From Gammaproteobacteria bacterium (lineage in GTDB: Bacteria; Pseudomonadota; Gammaproteobacteria; Chromatiales; Chromatiaceae): DNA of 12,381 nucleotides. The position numbers were made by a program, and so were the translations under genes. The notes below the pieces were generated by a model, which saw nothing but the letters and a program-made list of their open reading frames with translations, was not told the origin of the DNA and ran no database searches. Below are positions 1-6,036 of this stretch, in pieces. Numbering within the stretch: position 1 is the stretch's first letter; each line of letters opens with the position of its first letter. The stretch covers positions 1 through 12,381 of the forward strand of contig JAUXDV010000034.1 in assembly GCA_030620735.1 (NCBI GenBank). The letters are read 5' to 3'.

Positions 1-208
1 GGGTGCTGTACTGATAAAAAAGGTTCTTGATTCTGCGATTGCAAATGCGGAAAACAATGAAGGAGCTGATATCGACGAGCTGACTGTCAAAACAATCTGC
101 ATCGATGAAGGACCAACCATGAAGAGAATTCGTGCGCGTGCAAAGGGACGTGCAAGTCGCATTCTCAAGCGTAGCAGCCACATTACCGTCGCAGTAGCGG
201 ACGACTAA
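1..208 (+). CDS. rplV: 50S ribosomal protein L22, 3' part only
   Basis: The left window edge cuts this gene. The open frame starts at base 2 and gives 68 C-terminal residues before TAA at 206-208, out of about 110 in the full protein. The visible part begins with the helix containing AVLIKKVLDSAIANAENN. It continues with the DEGPTMKRIRARAKGRA segment, the base of the L22 beta-hairpin that lines the peptide exit tunnel near the macrolide site. L22 binds 23S rRNA and acts in early large-subunit assembly. It lies directly upstream of rpsC with a 12-base gap, the normal S10 operon order. The identification is secure from sequence and context. The start and ribosome binding site are outside the window. 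Confidence 0.96.
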   Translation, partial: GAVLIKKVLDSAIANAENNEGADIDELTVKTICIDEGPTMKRIRARAKGRASRILKRSSHITVAVADD

Positions 209-220
209 GGCAGAATAATT

Positions 221-922
221 ATGGGTCAAAAAATACATCCAACAGGTTTTCGACTTGGAATAACAAAAGAGCATACCTCGCGTTGGTATGCCAACACAAA
301 TCAGTACGCCGATCTTCTCAACGAGGATCTCAATGTGCGTGATTTTCTGAAGAACAAGTTAAAGCAGGCGCAGGTAAGCCGAATTCAGATCGATCGCCCT
401 GCGAATAATGCCAATATCACCATTCATACGGCTCGTCCCGGCATTGTGATCGGCAAGAAGGGTGAAGACATCAATAAACTGCGTATGGAAGTATCCGCTC
501 TCATGGGTGTTCCTGTACAGATCAGTATTGAAGAGATTCGCAAGCCTGAACTGGATGCAACACTGGTTGCAGAGAGCATTGCGCAGCAGCTTGAGCGCCG
601 TATTATGTTTCGCCGCGCCATGAAACGTTCGGTGCAGACAGCCATGCGTCTCGGCGCCGGTGGCATCAAAATCAATATAGGCGGCCGTCTGAACGGCGCC
701 GAAATCGCCAGAAGCGAATGGTATCGTGAAGGCCGTGTTCCGTTGCATACACTGCGCGCCGATATCGATTACGGTACAGCAGAGGCGATGACAACGTACG
801 GCATCATCGGTATCAAGGTGTGGGTTTTCAAAGGTGAAGTCTATGCAGATATGCCTGCAGAGAAAGAACAGCCAAAGAAGACCAGAGGCCGTAGTAGCAA
901 GGGTAGAGGCAATAAAGGTTAA
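221..922 (+). CDS. rpsC: 30S ribosomal protein S3
   Basis: This 233-residue protein has the usual gammaproteobacterial S3 length and the family start MGQKIHPTGFRLGI. S3 sits at the mRNA entry tunnel on the head of the small subunit. A type II KH RNA-binding domain carries the GxxG loop as GKKG at about residues 78-81. The positively charged FRRAMK patch at about 130-135 matches the residues linked in E. coli to mRNA helicase activity. The C-terminal S3 domain spans roughly 120-205, followed by a lysine- and arginine-rich tail. The weak Shine-Dalgarno AAGG lies at 207-210, overlapping the rplV stop, so translation is probably coupled. Only three bases separate its stop from rplP. Nothing looks broken. 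Confidence 0.98.
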   Translation: MGQKIHPTGFRLGITKEHTSRWYANTNQYADLLNEDLNVRDFLKNKLKQAQVSRIQIDRPANNANITIHTARPGIVIGKKGEDINKLRMEVSALMGVPVQISIEEIRKPELDATLVAESIAQQLERRIMFRRAMKRSVQTAMRLGAGGIKINIGGRLNGAEIARSEWYREGRVPLHTLRADIDYGTAEAMTTYGIIGIKVWVFKGEVYADMPAEKEQPKKTRGRSSKGRGNKG

Positions 923-925
923 ATC

Positions 926-1339
926 ATGCTCCAGCCAAAACGAACAAAATTCCGTAAAATGCACAAAGGCCGCAACCGCGGTCTGGCAGAGAGAGGCAGT
1001 AAAGTCAGCTTCGGTGAATTTGGCCTCAAGGCCACTTCAAGAGGCAGAATCACCTCACGTCAGATCGAGGCAGCCCGACGCACCATTACACGTACAGTAA
1101 AGCGCGGCGGCAAGCTCTATATCCGCGTCTTTCCTGATAAGCCGATCACCAAGAAGCCCCTGGAAGTACGTATGGGCAAGGGCAAGGGCAGCGTCGAATA
1201 CTGGGTTGCGCAAGTTCAACCCGGAAGTATGTTGTATGAGATCGAGGGCGTCTCGGAAGAGCAGGCTCGCGAGGCATTCAAACTTGCTGCCGCAAAGCTT
1301 CCCGTTGCAACCACTTTTTCCAAGCGGACGATCCTCTAA
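926..1339 (+). CDS. rplP: 50S ribosomal protein L16
   Basis: The protein has 137 residues, one more than E. coli L16, and begins with the family signature MLQPKRTKFRKMHKGRNRG. L16 binds 23S rRNA near the A site and peptidyl transferase centre and joins late in 50S assembly. The VRMGKGKG loop at about residues 81-88 carries Arg82, the counterpart of E. coli Arg81, which is hydroxylated there by the oxygenase YcfD. Whether that happens here cannot be seen. AAAGG at 914-918, inside the end of rpsC, is a good ribosome binding site seven bases before the ATG. The stop codon shares its last A with the start of rpmC. Confidence 0.98.
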   Translation: MLQPKRTKFRKMHKGRNRGLAERGSKVSFGEFGLKATSRGRITSRQIEAARRTITRTVKRGGKLYIRVFPDKPITKKPLEVRMGKGKGSVEYWVAQVQPGSMLYEIEGVSEEQAREAFKLAAAKLPVATTFSKRTIL

Positions 1340-1539
1340 TGAAAGCAACAGAAATGCGTAGCAAAAGCCAGGTAGAGCTGGAACAGGAACTGCATGATTT
1401 GCACAAAGAGCAATTCACCTTGCGAATGCAGCAGGGTGCAGGTCAGCTGGCGCGCCCGGACCAGGTGAAAAAGGTCCGCAAGAATATTGCCAGAATCAAA
1501 ACCGTGATGAATGAAAAGATGGCAGGTAGCGCATCATGA
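1339..1539 (+). CDS. rpmC: 50S ribosomal protein L29
   Basis: This small protein of 66 residues (E. coli has 63) is mostly a helical hairpin, as expected for L29. It has the conserved LHKEQFTLRMQQGAGQL segment and the RKNIARIKTVMNEK C-terminal helix. L29 sits beside L23 at the polypeptide exit tunnel, where it contributes to docking of trigger factor and SRP. The start overlaps the rplP stop by one base (TAATG) and no clear Shine-Dalgarno precedes it, so translation probably depends on reinitiation after rplP. Its stop overlaps the rpsQ start in an ATGA arrangement. Identity is certain from sequence and gene order. Confidence 0.97.
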   Translation: MKATEMRSKSQVELEQELHDLHKEQFTLRMQQGAGQLARPDQVKKVRKNIARIKTVMNEKMAGSAS

Positions 1540-1802
1540 ATGAAGAACAAGCATCAAACCGCAAGATCCAGGGGCGTGTTACCAGCGATAAGATGGATAA
1601 GACCATCACCGTATTGATCGAGCGTCAGGTAAAACACCCGATTTACGGGAAATTTATCCGTCGATCCACCAAGGTGCATGCACATGACGCCAACAACGAG
1701 TGTCGTATCGGCGACATCGTCATGGTTGAGCAGTGTCGTCCGCTGTCACGCAGCAAGAGCTGGCGCCTGGTTGAAATTATCGAGAGTCCTGCAAGGGCCT
1801 GA
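1536..1802 (+). CDS. rpsQ: 30S ribosomal protein S17
   Basis: The 88-residue product is an OB-fold S17 with the family core GRVTSDKMDKTITVLIERQ near residues 13-31. The KFIRRSTKVHAHD and PLSRSKSWRLVEI motifs follow. S17 is a primary binding protein of the 16S rRNA 5' domain. The start ATG overlaps the rpmC stop by four bases. CAGGT at 1523-1527 gives a ribosome binding site eight bases upstream within rpmC. In E. coli this gene closes the S10 operon. Here only 29 bases follow before rplN, with no terminator-like hairpin, so transcription probably continues into the spc genes. Confidence 0.98.
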   Translation: MNEEQASNRKIQGRVTSDKMDKTITVLIERQVKHPIYGKFIRRSTKVHAHDANNECRIGDIVMVEQCRPLSRSKSWRLVEIIESPARA

Positions 1803-1831
1803 TCCAGTAGAATTTTTCGTGGAGTAATCTG

Positions 1832-2200
1832 ATGATTCAGATGCAGACAAACCTGAATGTGGCTGACAACAGCGGCGCCAAGCGTGTTCAGTGTATCAAA
1901 GTGTTGGGCGGTTCACACCGCCGCTATGCAGGCATTGGCGATGTCATCAAAGTGAGTATCAAGGAAGCCATCCCGCGTGGCAAGGTCAAAAAAGGCGATG
2001 TATACAACGCCGTTGTGGTGCGCACCCGCAAGGGTGTACGTCGCGGCGATGGTTCGCTGATCCGTTTTGACGGCAATGCCGCCGTGCTGCTTAACGCGCA
2101 GTTGCAGCCTGTTGGAACACGTATCTTCGGACCTGTCACGCGTGAATTACGTGGTGAAAAGTTCATGAAGATTATTTCACTTGCTCCTGAAGTGTTGTGA
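1832..2200 (+). CDS. rplN: 50S ribosomal protein L14
   Basis: This 122-residue protein (E. coli 123) is a clear L14. It has the signature NVADNSGAKRVQCIKVLGG in the first 27 residues and the RTRKGVRRGDGSLIRFDGNA segment. L14 binds 23S rRNA at the subunit interface, contacts L19 and takes part in an intersubunit bridge. It is also the docking surface for the silencing factor RsfS in bacteria generally. The GGAG at 1821-1824 is a good ribosome binding site seven bases before the ATG. In enterics this is the first gene of the spc operon and has its own promoter upstream. The 29-base gap here leaves little room for one outside rpsQ. Confidence 0.98.
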   Translation: MIQMQTNLNVADNSGAKRVQCIKVLGGSHRRYAGIGDVIKVSIKEAIPRGKVKKGDVYNAVVVRTRKGVRRGDGSLIRFDGNAAVLLNAQLQPVGTRIFGPVTRELRGEKFMKIISLAPEVL

Positions 2201-2210
2201 GGTTGATTTC

Positions 2211-2531
2211 ATGGCTATGAATAAAATTAGGAAAGGCGACGACGTCATCGTTATTGCCGGCAAAGACAGCGGTAAGCGTGGTACGGTGCTCAAGGTGGAC
2301 CAGAGGCGTATTGTCGTAGAGAATATCAATCTGGCTAAAAAGCACGTCAAGCCTGATCCAAACAAAGGGGAGCCGGGCGGCATTGTTGACAAAGAGATGC
2401 CCATGGATGCTTCCAATGTAGCAATTTACAATCCGATGAGCAATAAGGGTGATCGGGTTGGTTTCAAGTCGCTGGACGATGGACGCAAGGTGCGTTTTTT
2501 CAAGTCCAACGGCGAGATTGTCGACGTATAA
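2211..2531 (+). CDS. rplX: 50S ribosomal protein L24
   Basis: I place the start at ATG 2211, which gives 106 residues beginning MAMNKIRKGDDVIVIAGKD. An upstream TTG in the same frame at 2181 would add ten residues unlike L24 and is rejected. ATG 2217 would give 104 residues, the E. coli length, but GAGG at 2199-2202 is 8 bases from ATG 2211 and 14 from ATG 2217. The ribosome binding site overlaps the rplN stop codon. The protein shows the KOW motif region near residues 6-33 and the conserved C-terminal KVRFFKSNGEIVD. L24 is one of the two assembly-initiator proteins of the large subunit and binds the 5' domain of 23S rRNA. Confidence 0.96.
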   Translation: MAMNKIRKGDDVIVIAGKDSGKRGTVLKVDQRRIVVENINLAKKHVKPDPNKGEPGGIVDKEMPMDASNVAIYNPMSNKGDRVGFKSLDDGRKVRFFKSNGEIVDV

Positions 2532-2543
2532 GGCGAGAAGCAG

Positions 2544-3080
2544 ATGAGCAGGCTAGAAGACCATTATCGTAACAAAGTGATACCGCAGTTAACCGAGAAG
2601 TTCGATTATTCCAGTGTCATGGCGGTTCCTCGGATTGAAAAAATAACCCTCAATATGGGTGTAGGTGAAGCAACTGGTGATAAAAAGATCATCCAGAATG
2701 CGACTTCCGACATGACCAAAATTTGTGGACAAAAACCCGTCGTTACCAGGGCGCGTAAATCTGTTGCAGGGTTTAAAATTCGTGAAGGCTGGCCGATCGG
2801 TTGCAAAGTGACGCTGCGTCGTGAGCGCATGTATGAGTTCCTCGACCGGCTGATCAGCATTGCATTGCCCAGAGAGAGAGATTTCCGCGGCTTGAACGGC
2901 AAGTCATTTGACGGGCGTGGAAATTACAACATGGGTATCAAGGAGCAGATCATGTTTCCAGAGATCAATTACGATCAAATCGATGCAATTCGAGGCATGG
3001 ACATCTGTATCACGACTTCAGCAAAAAATGACGACGAAGGCCGCTCGCTGCTGGAAGCGTTTAACTTTCCGTTTAAATAA
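2544..3080 (+). CDS. rplE: 50S ribosomal protein L5
   Basis: The 178-residue product (E. coli 179) starts MSRLEDHYRNKVIPQLTEKF and carries the L5 signature EKITLNMGVGEATGDKK. It ends with a DICITTSAKNDDEGRSLLEAF segment typical of the family. L5 binds 5S rRNA with L18 and L25, anchors it in the central protuberance and forms a bridge to S13. AAGG at 2530-2533 and GAGAAG at 2535-2540 provide the ribosome binding site. In E. coli the repressor S8 binds the mRNA at the start of this gene. I could not recognise the matching S8-type structure here by eye, so regulation at this point is open. Confidence 0.98.
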   Translation: MSRLEDHYRNKVIPQLTEKFDYSSVMAVPRIEKITLNMGVGEATGDKKIIQNATSDMTKICGQKPVVTRARKSVAGFKIREGWPIGCKVTLRRERMYEFLDRLISIALPRERDFRGLNGKSFDGRGNYNMGIKEQIMFPEINYDQIDAIRGMDICITTSAKNDDEGRSLLEAFNFPFK

Positions 3081-3101
3081 AGAGTATTCGGTAAAGAGAC
3101 T

Positions 3102-3407
3102 ATGGCAAAGAAAAGCATGATAGCGCGTGAAAACAAACGTGCAAAAACTGTCGCTAAATATGCTGAGAAACGTGCGGCATTGAAAGCGATCATCAACAAT
3201 CGCAACAGCGGTTACGAAGAGATTGACGAAGCCGTACTGAAGCTTCAAAAGATGCCTCGCGATGCGAGTTCATCTCGTCAACGTTCCCGCTGCCGTATTA
3301 CAGGACGTCCGCACGCTGTTTATCGCAAGTTCGGTCTGTGCCGTCACAAGTTGCGTGAAGCCACGATGCGCGGCGATGTGCCTGGCCTGAAAAAAGCCAG
3401 CTGGTAA
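3102..3407 (+). CDS. rpsN: 30S ribosomal protein S14, long zinc-independent form
   Basis: At 101 residues this equals E. coli S14 and has the family C-terminus RKFGLC...LREATMRGDVPGLKKASW. S14 sits in the head of the small subunit next to S3 and S10. The short form has two CxxC pairs binding zinc. Here the first pair reads C64-R-I-T67 and the second C80-R-H-K83, so only the first cysteine of each pair remains and zinc binding is not expected. The ribosome binding site is weak (AGAG around 3095). A 145-base spacer follows, much longer than the gaps on either side. The family assignment is certain. Confidence 0.98.
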   Translation: MAKKSMIARENKRAKTVAKYAEKRAALKAIINNRNSGYEEIDEAVLKLQKMPRDASSSRQRSRCRITGRPHAVYRKFGLCRHKLREATMRGDVPGLKKASW

Positions 3408-3421
3408 ACAGATTGTAAATT

Positions 3422-3440
3422 CGACTGGCATTGTCAGTCG
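3422..3440 (+). other. 8-bp stem-loop over the promoter spacer
   Basis: CGACTG at 3422-3427 is perfectly complementary to CAGTCG at 3435-3440. Adding a G-U pair and a C-G pair extends the stem to eight pairs around a three-base ATT loop. The dyad starts 15 bases after the rpsN stop and overlaps the candidate -35 box. It could be an operator or an RNA hairpin that protects the 3' end of the upstream transcript. No T-run follows, so it is not an intrinsic terminator. The structure is seen directly; the function is unknown. Confidence 0.45.
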
Positions 3441-3454
3441 TCACTGTGTATAAT
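3425..3454 (+). promoter_or_regulatory. Candidate sigma70-type promoter for rpsH and downstream genes
   Basis: A perfect -10 hexamer TATAAT lies at 3449-3454. The best -35 is CTGGCA at 3425-3430 (four of six matches), with an 18-base spacer. TTGTCA at 3431-3436 fits the -35 consensus better but is only 12 bases away. The discriminator after the -10 is TTGCGG, GC-rich as in stringently controlled ribosomal promoters, which predicts initiation near 3461. It lies inside the spc gene block, between rpsN and rpsH, where enteric bacteria have no promoter that I know of. Confidence 0.5.
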
Positions 3455-3456
3455 TT

Positions 3457-3490
3457 GCGGCCTTCGTTTTGAAGGTCGTTTGTTTTATTT
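3457..3490 (+). terminator. Terminator-like hairpin with T-rich tail (possible attenuator)
   Basis: GCGGCCTTC at 3457-3465 can pair with GAAGGTCGT at 3471-3479 over nine positions, including two G-U pairs, around a five-base loop. TTGTTTTATTT follows directly. This has the layout of a Rho-independent terminator for transcripts coming from rpsN, although the tail is interrupted and full termination inside the operon would be unexpected. A transcript starting near 3461 would keep only the five-pair CCTTC/GAAGG stem, at its extreme 5' end. It may therefore be an attenuator or an mRNA-stabilising 5' hairpin. Confidence 0.4.
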
Positions 3491-3507
3491 AGATTTTCTA
3501 TAATTCA

Positions 3508-3544
3508 GGGTATCGCGCCGGACTGGCGGGCTGACCCACAGGAG
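3508..3544 (+). promoter_or_regulatory. Structured rpsH leader and ribosome binding site
   Basis: GGGT at 3508-3511 is complementary to ACCC at 3534-3537, and CGCC at 3516-3519 to GGCG at 3525-3528. Together they form a two-part stem with an internal loop. It ends two bases before the AGGAG ribosome binding site (3540-3544) of rpsH. The first gene downstream encodes S8, which in E. coli is the translational repressor of the spc operon, so an autoregulatory site here is conceivable. The pairing is visible; regulation is inference, and I could not match it to the known S8 target shape. Confidence 0.3.
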
Positions 3545-3552
3545 ACTCATAC

Positions 3553-3945
3553 ATGAGTATGTCAGATCCAGTTGCGGATATGTTGACGCGTATTCGAAAT
3601 GCTCAGGCGCGGAACAAGGTTTCTGTCACCATGCCGTCATCCAAGGTCAAGAAGGCGATGGCTGCAGTGCTCAAAGACGAAGGCTTCATCACGGGTTTCC
3701 ATGCATCTTCAGATGTCAAGGCTGAGCTGAATGTTGAGCTGAAATACTTTCAGGGAGAGCCTGTCATCGAACTCATTCAACGTGTAAGCCGTCCGGGTTT
3801 GCGTATCTACAAAAACAAGCATGAGCTGCCCCGGGTCAGAAACGGACTTGGCATCGCTATTATTTCAACATCCAAAGGTTTAATGACTGATCGTGCGGCG
3901 CGTAAGGCCGGTCACGGTGGCGAAGTCATTGCTTTTGTTGCATAG
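3553..3945 (+). CDS. rpsH: 30S ribosomal protein S8
   Basis: The 130-residue protein has exactly the E. coli length and starts MSMSDPVADMLTRIRNAQ. The conserved C-terminal RNA-binding motif STSKGLMTDRAARKAGHGGE lies near residues 106-125. S8 is a primary binder of the 16S rRNA central domain (helix 21) and, in enterics, the feedback repressor of the spc operon. AGGAG at 3540-3544 lies eight bases before ATG 3553. A second ATG at 3559 is less well placed and would break the family N-terminus. It is the first gene after the 145-base spacer that holds the promoter candidate, so it may head a separate transcript. Confidence 0.98.
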   Translation: MSMSDPVADMLTRIRNAQARNKVSVTMPSSKVKKAMAAVLKDEGFITGFHASSDVKAELNVELKYFQGEPVIELIQRVSRPGLRIYKNKHELPRVRNGLGIAIISTSKGLMTDRAARKAGHGGEVIAFVA

Positions 3946-3954
3946 GAGGCGGTT

Positions 3955-4488
3955 ATGTCACGTATTGCTAAGTCGCCGGTTTCCATTGTTTCCGGTATTG
4001 AAGTCAAGATAGATGGACAGGATGTGCAGGTCAAGGGTGCTAAGGGAACACTCGTATGGAGCGTGAACCCTGCTGTCAAAGTTTCACAGGAAGATGGTCA
4101 ACTGCGCGTTGCTCCACACAAGGAGACCAAGCAGTCATGGGCCCTGGCTGGTACCACACGCGCACTGCTGAATAACATGGTCATTGGTTGTTCAGACGGC
4201 TTCAGTAAAAAACTGACCCTGATTGGTGTTGGCTACCGTGCTGCTATGAAGGGCAAGGAACTCGGCCTGAGTCTCGGCTTTTCACACCCTGTCAACTATG
4301 TAGTGCCCGAAGGTATACAAATTGAAACACCTTCGCAGACTGAGATTGTTGTTTCGGGCGCTGACAAGCAAAAGGTTGGACAGGTTGCTGCTGAGATTCG
4401 TTCATACAGACCGCCGGAGCCTTATAAAGGCAAGGGTATACGCTACGCAGACGAGCATGTACTGCGTAAAGAAGCGAAAAAGAAATAA
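3955..4488 (+). CDS. rplF: 50S ribosomal protein L6
   Basis: This 177-residue protein, the same length as in E. coli, starts MSRIAKSPVSIVSGIEVKID. It contains two tandem L6 alpha-beta repeats (about residues 1-80 and 81-177). The C-terminal signature PPEPYKGKGIRYADEHVLRKE is complete. L6 binds 23S rRNA helix 97 near the sarcin-ricin loop, close to the factor-binding site, and is needed for late 50S maturation. The ribosome binding site is a full AGGAGG at 3944-3949 overlapping the rpsH stop, one of the strongest in the window. That suits efficient coupled translation of S8 and L6. Confidence 0.98.
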   Translation: MSRIAKSPVSIVSGIEVKIDGQDVQVKGAKGTLVWSVNPAVKVSQEDGQLRVAPHKETKQSWALAGTTRALLNNMVIGCSDGFSKKLTLIGVGYRAAMKGKELGLSLGFSHPVNYVVPEGIQIETPSQTEIVVSGADKQKVGQVAAEIRSYRPPEPYKGKGIRYADEHVLRKEAKKK

Positions 4489-4500
4489 GAGGTTAGGACG

Positions 4501-4857
4501 ATGGATAAGAAACAAAGTCGTTTGCGCCGTGCTCGTAAAGCCCGCGCAAGAATCCATGATTCAGGTCGGCATCGTCTGACGGTTTTTCGTACGCCGAGGC
4601 ATATCTATGCCCAGGTGATCGCCCCGAACGGTGCGGAAATTGTCGCTGCTGCATCGACTGTTGAAAAAACAATTCGTAAAAATATCGACGGATCAACAGG
4701 AAACAGTGCAGCTGCAGCATCCGTCGGCAAGGCTATTGGTGAGCGTGCAAAGGCGGCAGGAGTTGAATTTGTCGCTTTCGATCGCGCCGGATTCAGATTT
4801 CATGGTCGTGTGAAATCACTCGCAGATGCTGCTCGTGAAGCCGGCTTGCAATTTTAA
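4501..4857 (+). CDS. rplR: 50S ribosomal protein L18
   Basis: The product is 118 residues (E. coli 117). It has a basic N-terminus MDKKQSRLRRARKARARI, the core RLTVFRTPRHIYAQVI and the C-terminal motif FDRAGFRFHGRVKSLADAAR. L18 binds 5S rRNA and, with L5, installs it in the central protuberance. AGAGG at 4488-4492, starting on the last base of the rplF stop codon, is the likely ribosome binding site, eight bases before the ATG. It lies between rplF and rpsE as in the standard spc order, with gaps of 12 and 11 bases. Confidence 0.98.
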   Translation: MDKKQSRLRRARKARARIHDSGRHRLTVFRTPRHIYAQVIAPNGAEIVAAASTVEKTIRKNIDGSTGNSAAAASVGKAIGERAKAAGVEFVAFDRAGFRFHGRVKSLADAAREAGLQF

Positions 4858-4868
4858 GAGGAACAGCG

Positions 4869-5375
4869 ATGTCAAAATATGATTCTCAAGATGACGGTCA
4901 GGATTTTATTGAAAAACTTGTTACTGTCAATCGTGTTGCCAAGACAGTAAAAGGTGGACGTATTTTCAGTTTCTCTGCGCTGACAGTAGTTGGCGACGGG
5001 AAAGGTCGTGTTGGTTTTGGCCAGGGCAAGGCGCGTGAGGTTCCGATAGCCATCCAGAAGTCAATGGAGAGCGCACGCAAGAACATGAAGAGTGTCAACC
5101 TCAATGGAGACACTGTTCAATATCCGCTGATCGGTCGCCATGGTGCGGCGAAGGTTTTCATGAAACCGGCTTCCCAGGGTACTGGAATCATTGCCGGCGG
5201 TGCGATGCGTGCTGTTTTTGAGGTTGTCGGTGTACACAATGTACTTGCGAAATGCATCGGCACCAATAATCCGCTCAATGTCATCCGTGCAACAGTACAG
5301 GGTCTGACTACAATGACCAGTCCTGAACATGCGGCAGCGAAACGTGGCAAGAGTGTCGAAGAGATTCTGGAGTAA
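4869..5375 (+). CDS. rpsE: 30S ribosomal protein S5
   Basis: The 168-residue protein (E. coli 167) has an N-terminal double-stranded RNA-binding-like domain with VNRVAKTVKGGRIFSFSAL at about residues 20-38. The VKGG loop at 27-30 is where spectinomycin-resistance changes arise in relatives; the wild-type residues are present. The C-terminal domain includes GTGIIAGGAMRAVFEVVG and ends AAAKRGKSVEEILE. S5 lines the mRNA entry with S3 and S4 and influences decoding accuracy. AAGAGGAA at 4856-4863 is a strong ribosome binding site overlapping the rplR end. The first 12 residues are more acidic and glutamine-rich than in E. coli, an unremarkable variation. Confidence 0.98.
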   Translation: MSKYDSQDDGQDFIEKLVTVNRVAKTVKGGRIFSFSALTVVGDGKGRVGFGQGKAREVPIAIQKSMESARKNMKSVNLNGDTVQYPLIGRHGAAKVFMKPASQGTGIIAGGAMRAVFEVVGVHNVLAKCIGTNNPLNVIRATVQGLTTMTSPEHAAAKRGKSVEEILE

Positions 5376-5381
5376 AAAGTA

Positions 5382-5573
5382 ATGGCAGGCAAAAACATGA
5401 TGAAAGTCAAGTTGGTGCGAAGCATGAACGGCCGCATCAAGACGCATAAAGCATGTGTCACAGGACTGGGATTGCGTAGAATACACCAGGTTGTTGAAGT
5501 TGAAGATACCGCATCTACCAGAGGGATGGTCAACAAAGTCTCTTACATGGTAAAAGTTGTTACGGAGAGCTGA
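5382..5573 (+). CDS. rpmD: 50S ribosomal protein L30
   Basis: This small protein of 63 residues (E. coli 59) has the L30 core VRSMNGRIKTHKACVTGLGL and RRIHQVVEVEDT, followed by RGMVNKVSYMVKV. L30 is a peripheral large-subunit protein next to 5S rRNA. GGAG at 5369-5372 overlaps the last codons of rpsE and lies nine bases before the ATG at 5382. An internal ATG at residue 6 would shorten the N-terminus below the family start and lacks comparable spacing. The stop codon is one base before the rplO start, implying coupled translation. Confidence 0.97.
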   Translation: MAGKNMMKVKLVRSMNGRIKTHKACVTGLGLRRIHQVVEVEDTASTRGMVNKVSYMVKVVTES

Positions 5574-5574
5574 T

Positions 5575-6009
5575 ATGCACCTGAATACACTAAAACCGGC
5601 AGATGGCAGCAGCAAAGCACGTAAACGTGTTGGCCGCGGAATTGGCAGCGGGCTTGGAAAAACATGCGGACGCGGACATAAAGGTCAGAAATCACGCTCC
5701 GGCGGCTTGACAAAAGTCGGTTTTGAAGGCGGTCAAATGCCGCTGCAGCGCCGCCTGCCCAAGGTTGGGTTTAACTCACGCATGGCGAAGTATACTGCTG
5801 AGTTGACGCTCAATGAAATTGCCTCGGTCGATGCTGATGTCGTTGACATCAAGGCGCTGCATACGGCAAATATTTTGCCTCATAGCATGAAGCGCGCCAA
5901 GGTGATGCTTTCGGGTTCGATAGACAAAGCGGTTACATTGAAAGGAATTCGTGCGACCAAAGGTGCCCGTGCAGCAATTGAAAAAGCTGGCGGCAGTGTC
6001 GAAGAGTGA
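5575..6009 (+). CDS. rplO: 50S ribosomal protein L15
   Basis: Starting at ATG 5575 the protein has 144 residues, exactly the E. coli length. A TTG at 5557 in the same frame, inside rpmD, would add six non-conserved residues and is rejected. GGAG at 5564-5567 lies seven bases upstream of the ATG. The N-terminus is the typical glycine- and basic-rich extension (RVGRGIGSGLGKTCGRGHKG, about residues 17-36) that reaches into the 23S rRNA core. A globular domain with GGQMPLQRRLPKVGF follows. L15 is a late-assembly protein of the large subunit. It is followed by secY after 27 bases, the universal order. Confidence 0.98.
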   Translation: MHLNTLKPADGSSKARKRVGRGIGSGLGKTCGRGHKGQKSRSGGLTKVGFEGGQMPLQRRLPKVGFNSRMAKYTAELTLNEIASVDADVVDIKALHTANILPHSMKRAKVMLSGSIDKAVTLKGIRATKGARAAIEKAGGSVEE

Positions 6010-6036
6010 CAGTAGAGAATTAATACGGATTCTACG

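Noticed and set aside
359..964. Antisense open frame of 201 codons over rpsC
   Set aside because: It is fully opposite rpsC and the start of rplP. No ribosome binding site or recognisable domain was seen.
2181..2210. Upstream TTG start for rplX adding ten residues
   Set aside because: The added residues are not L24-like and overlap rplN. ATG 2211 has GAGG at a good distance.
2515..2600. S8 repressor binding structure at the rplX-rplE junction, as in E. coli
   Set aside because: I could not recognise the conserved stem and bulge by eye. A covariance-model search is needed, so it is not reported as a feature.
3499..3504. Second TATAAT in the rpsN-rpsH spacer
   Set aside because: No acceptable -35 lies 16-18 bases upstream, and the region is AT-rich, where such hexamers arise easily.
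5061..5615. Antisense open frame of 184 codons over rpsE, rpmD and the rplO start
   Set aside because: It lies opposite three conserved ribosomal genes, and its cysteine-, histidine- and phenylalanine-rich product resembles no family I know. It is best explained as a shadow of + strand codon use.
6012..6035. Hairpin GTAGA/TCTAC around the secY ribosome binding site
   Set aside because: It has only five pairs and a loop of more than ten bases, so it is too weak to separate from chance.
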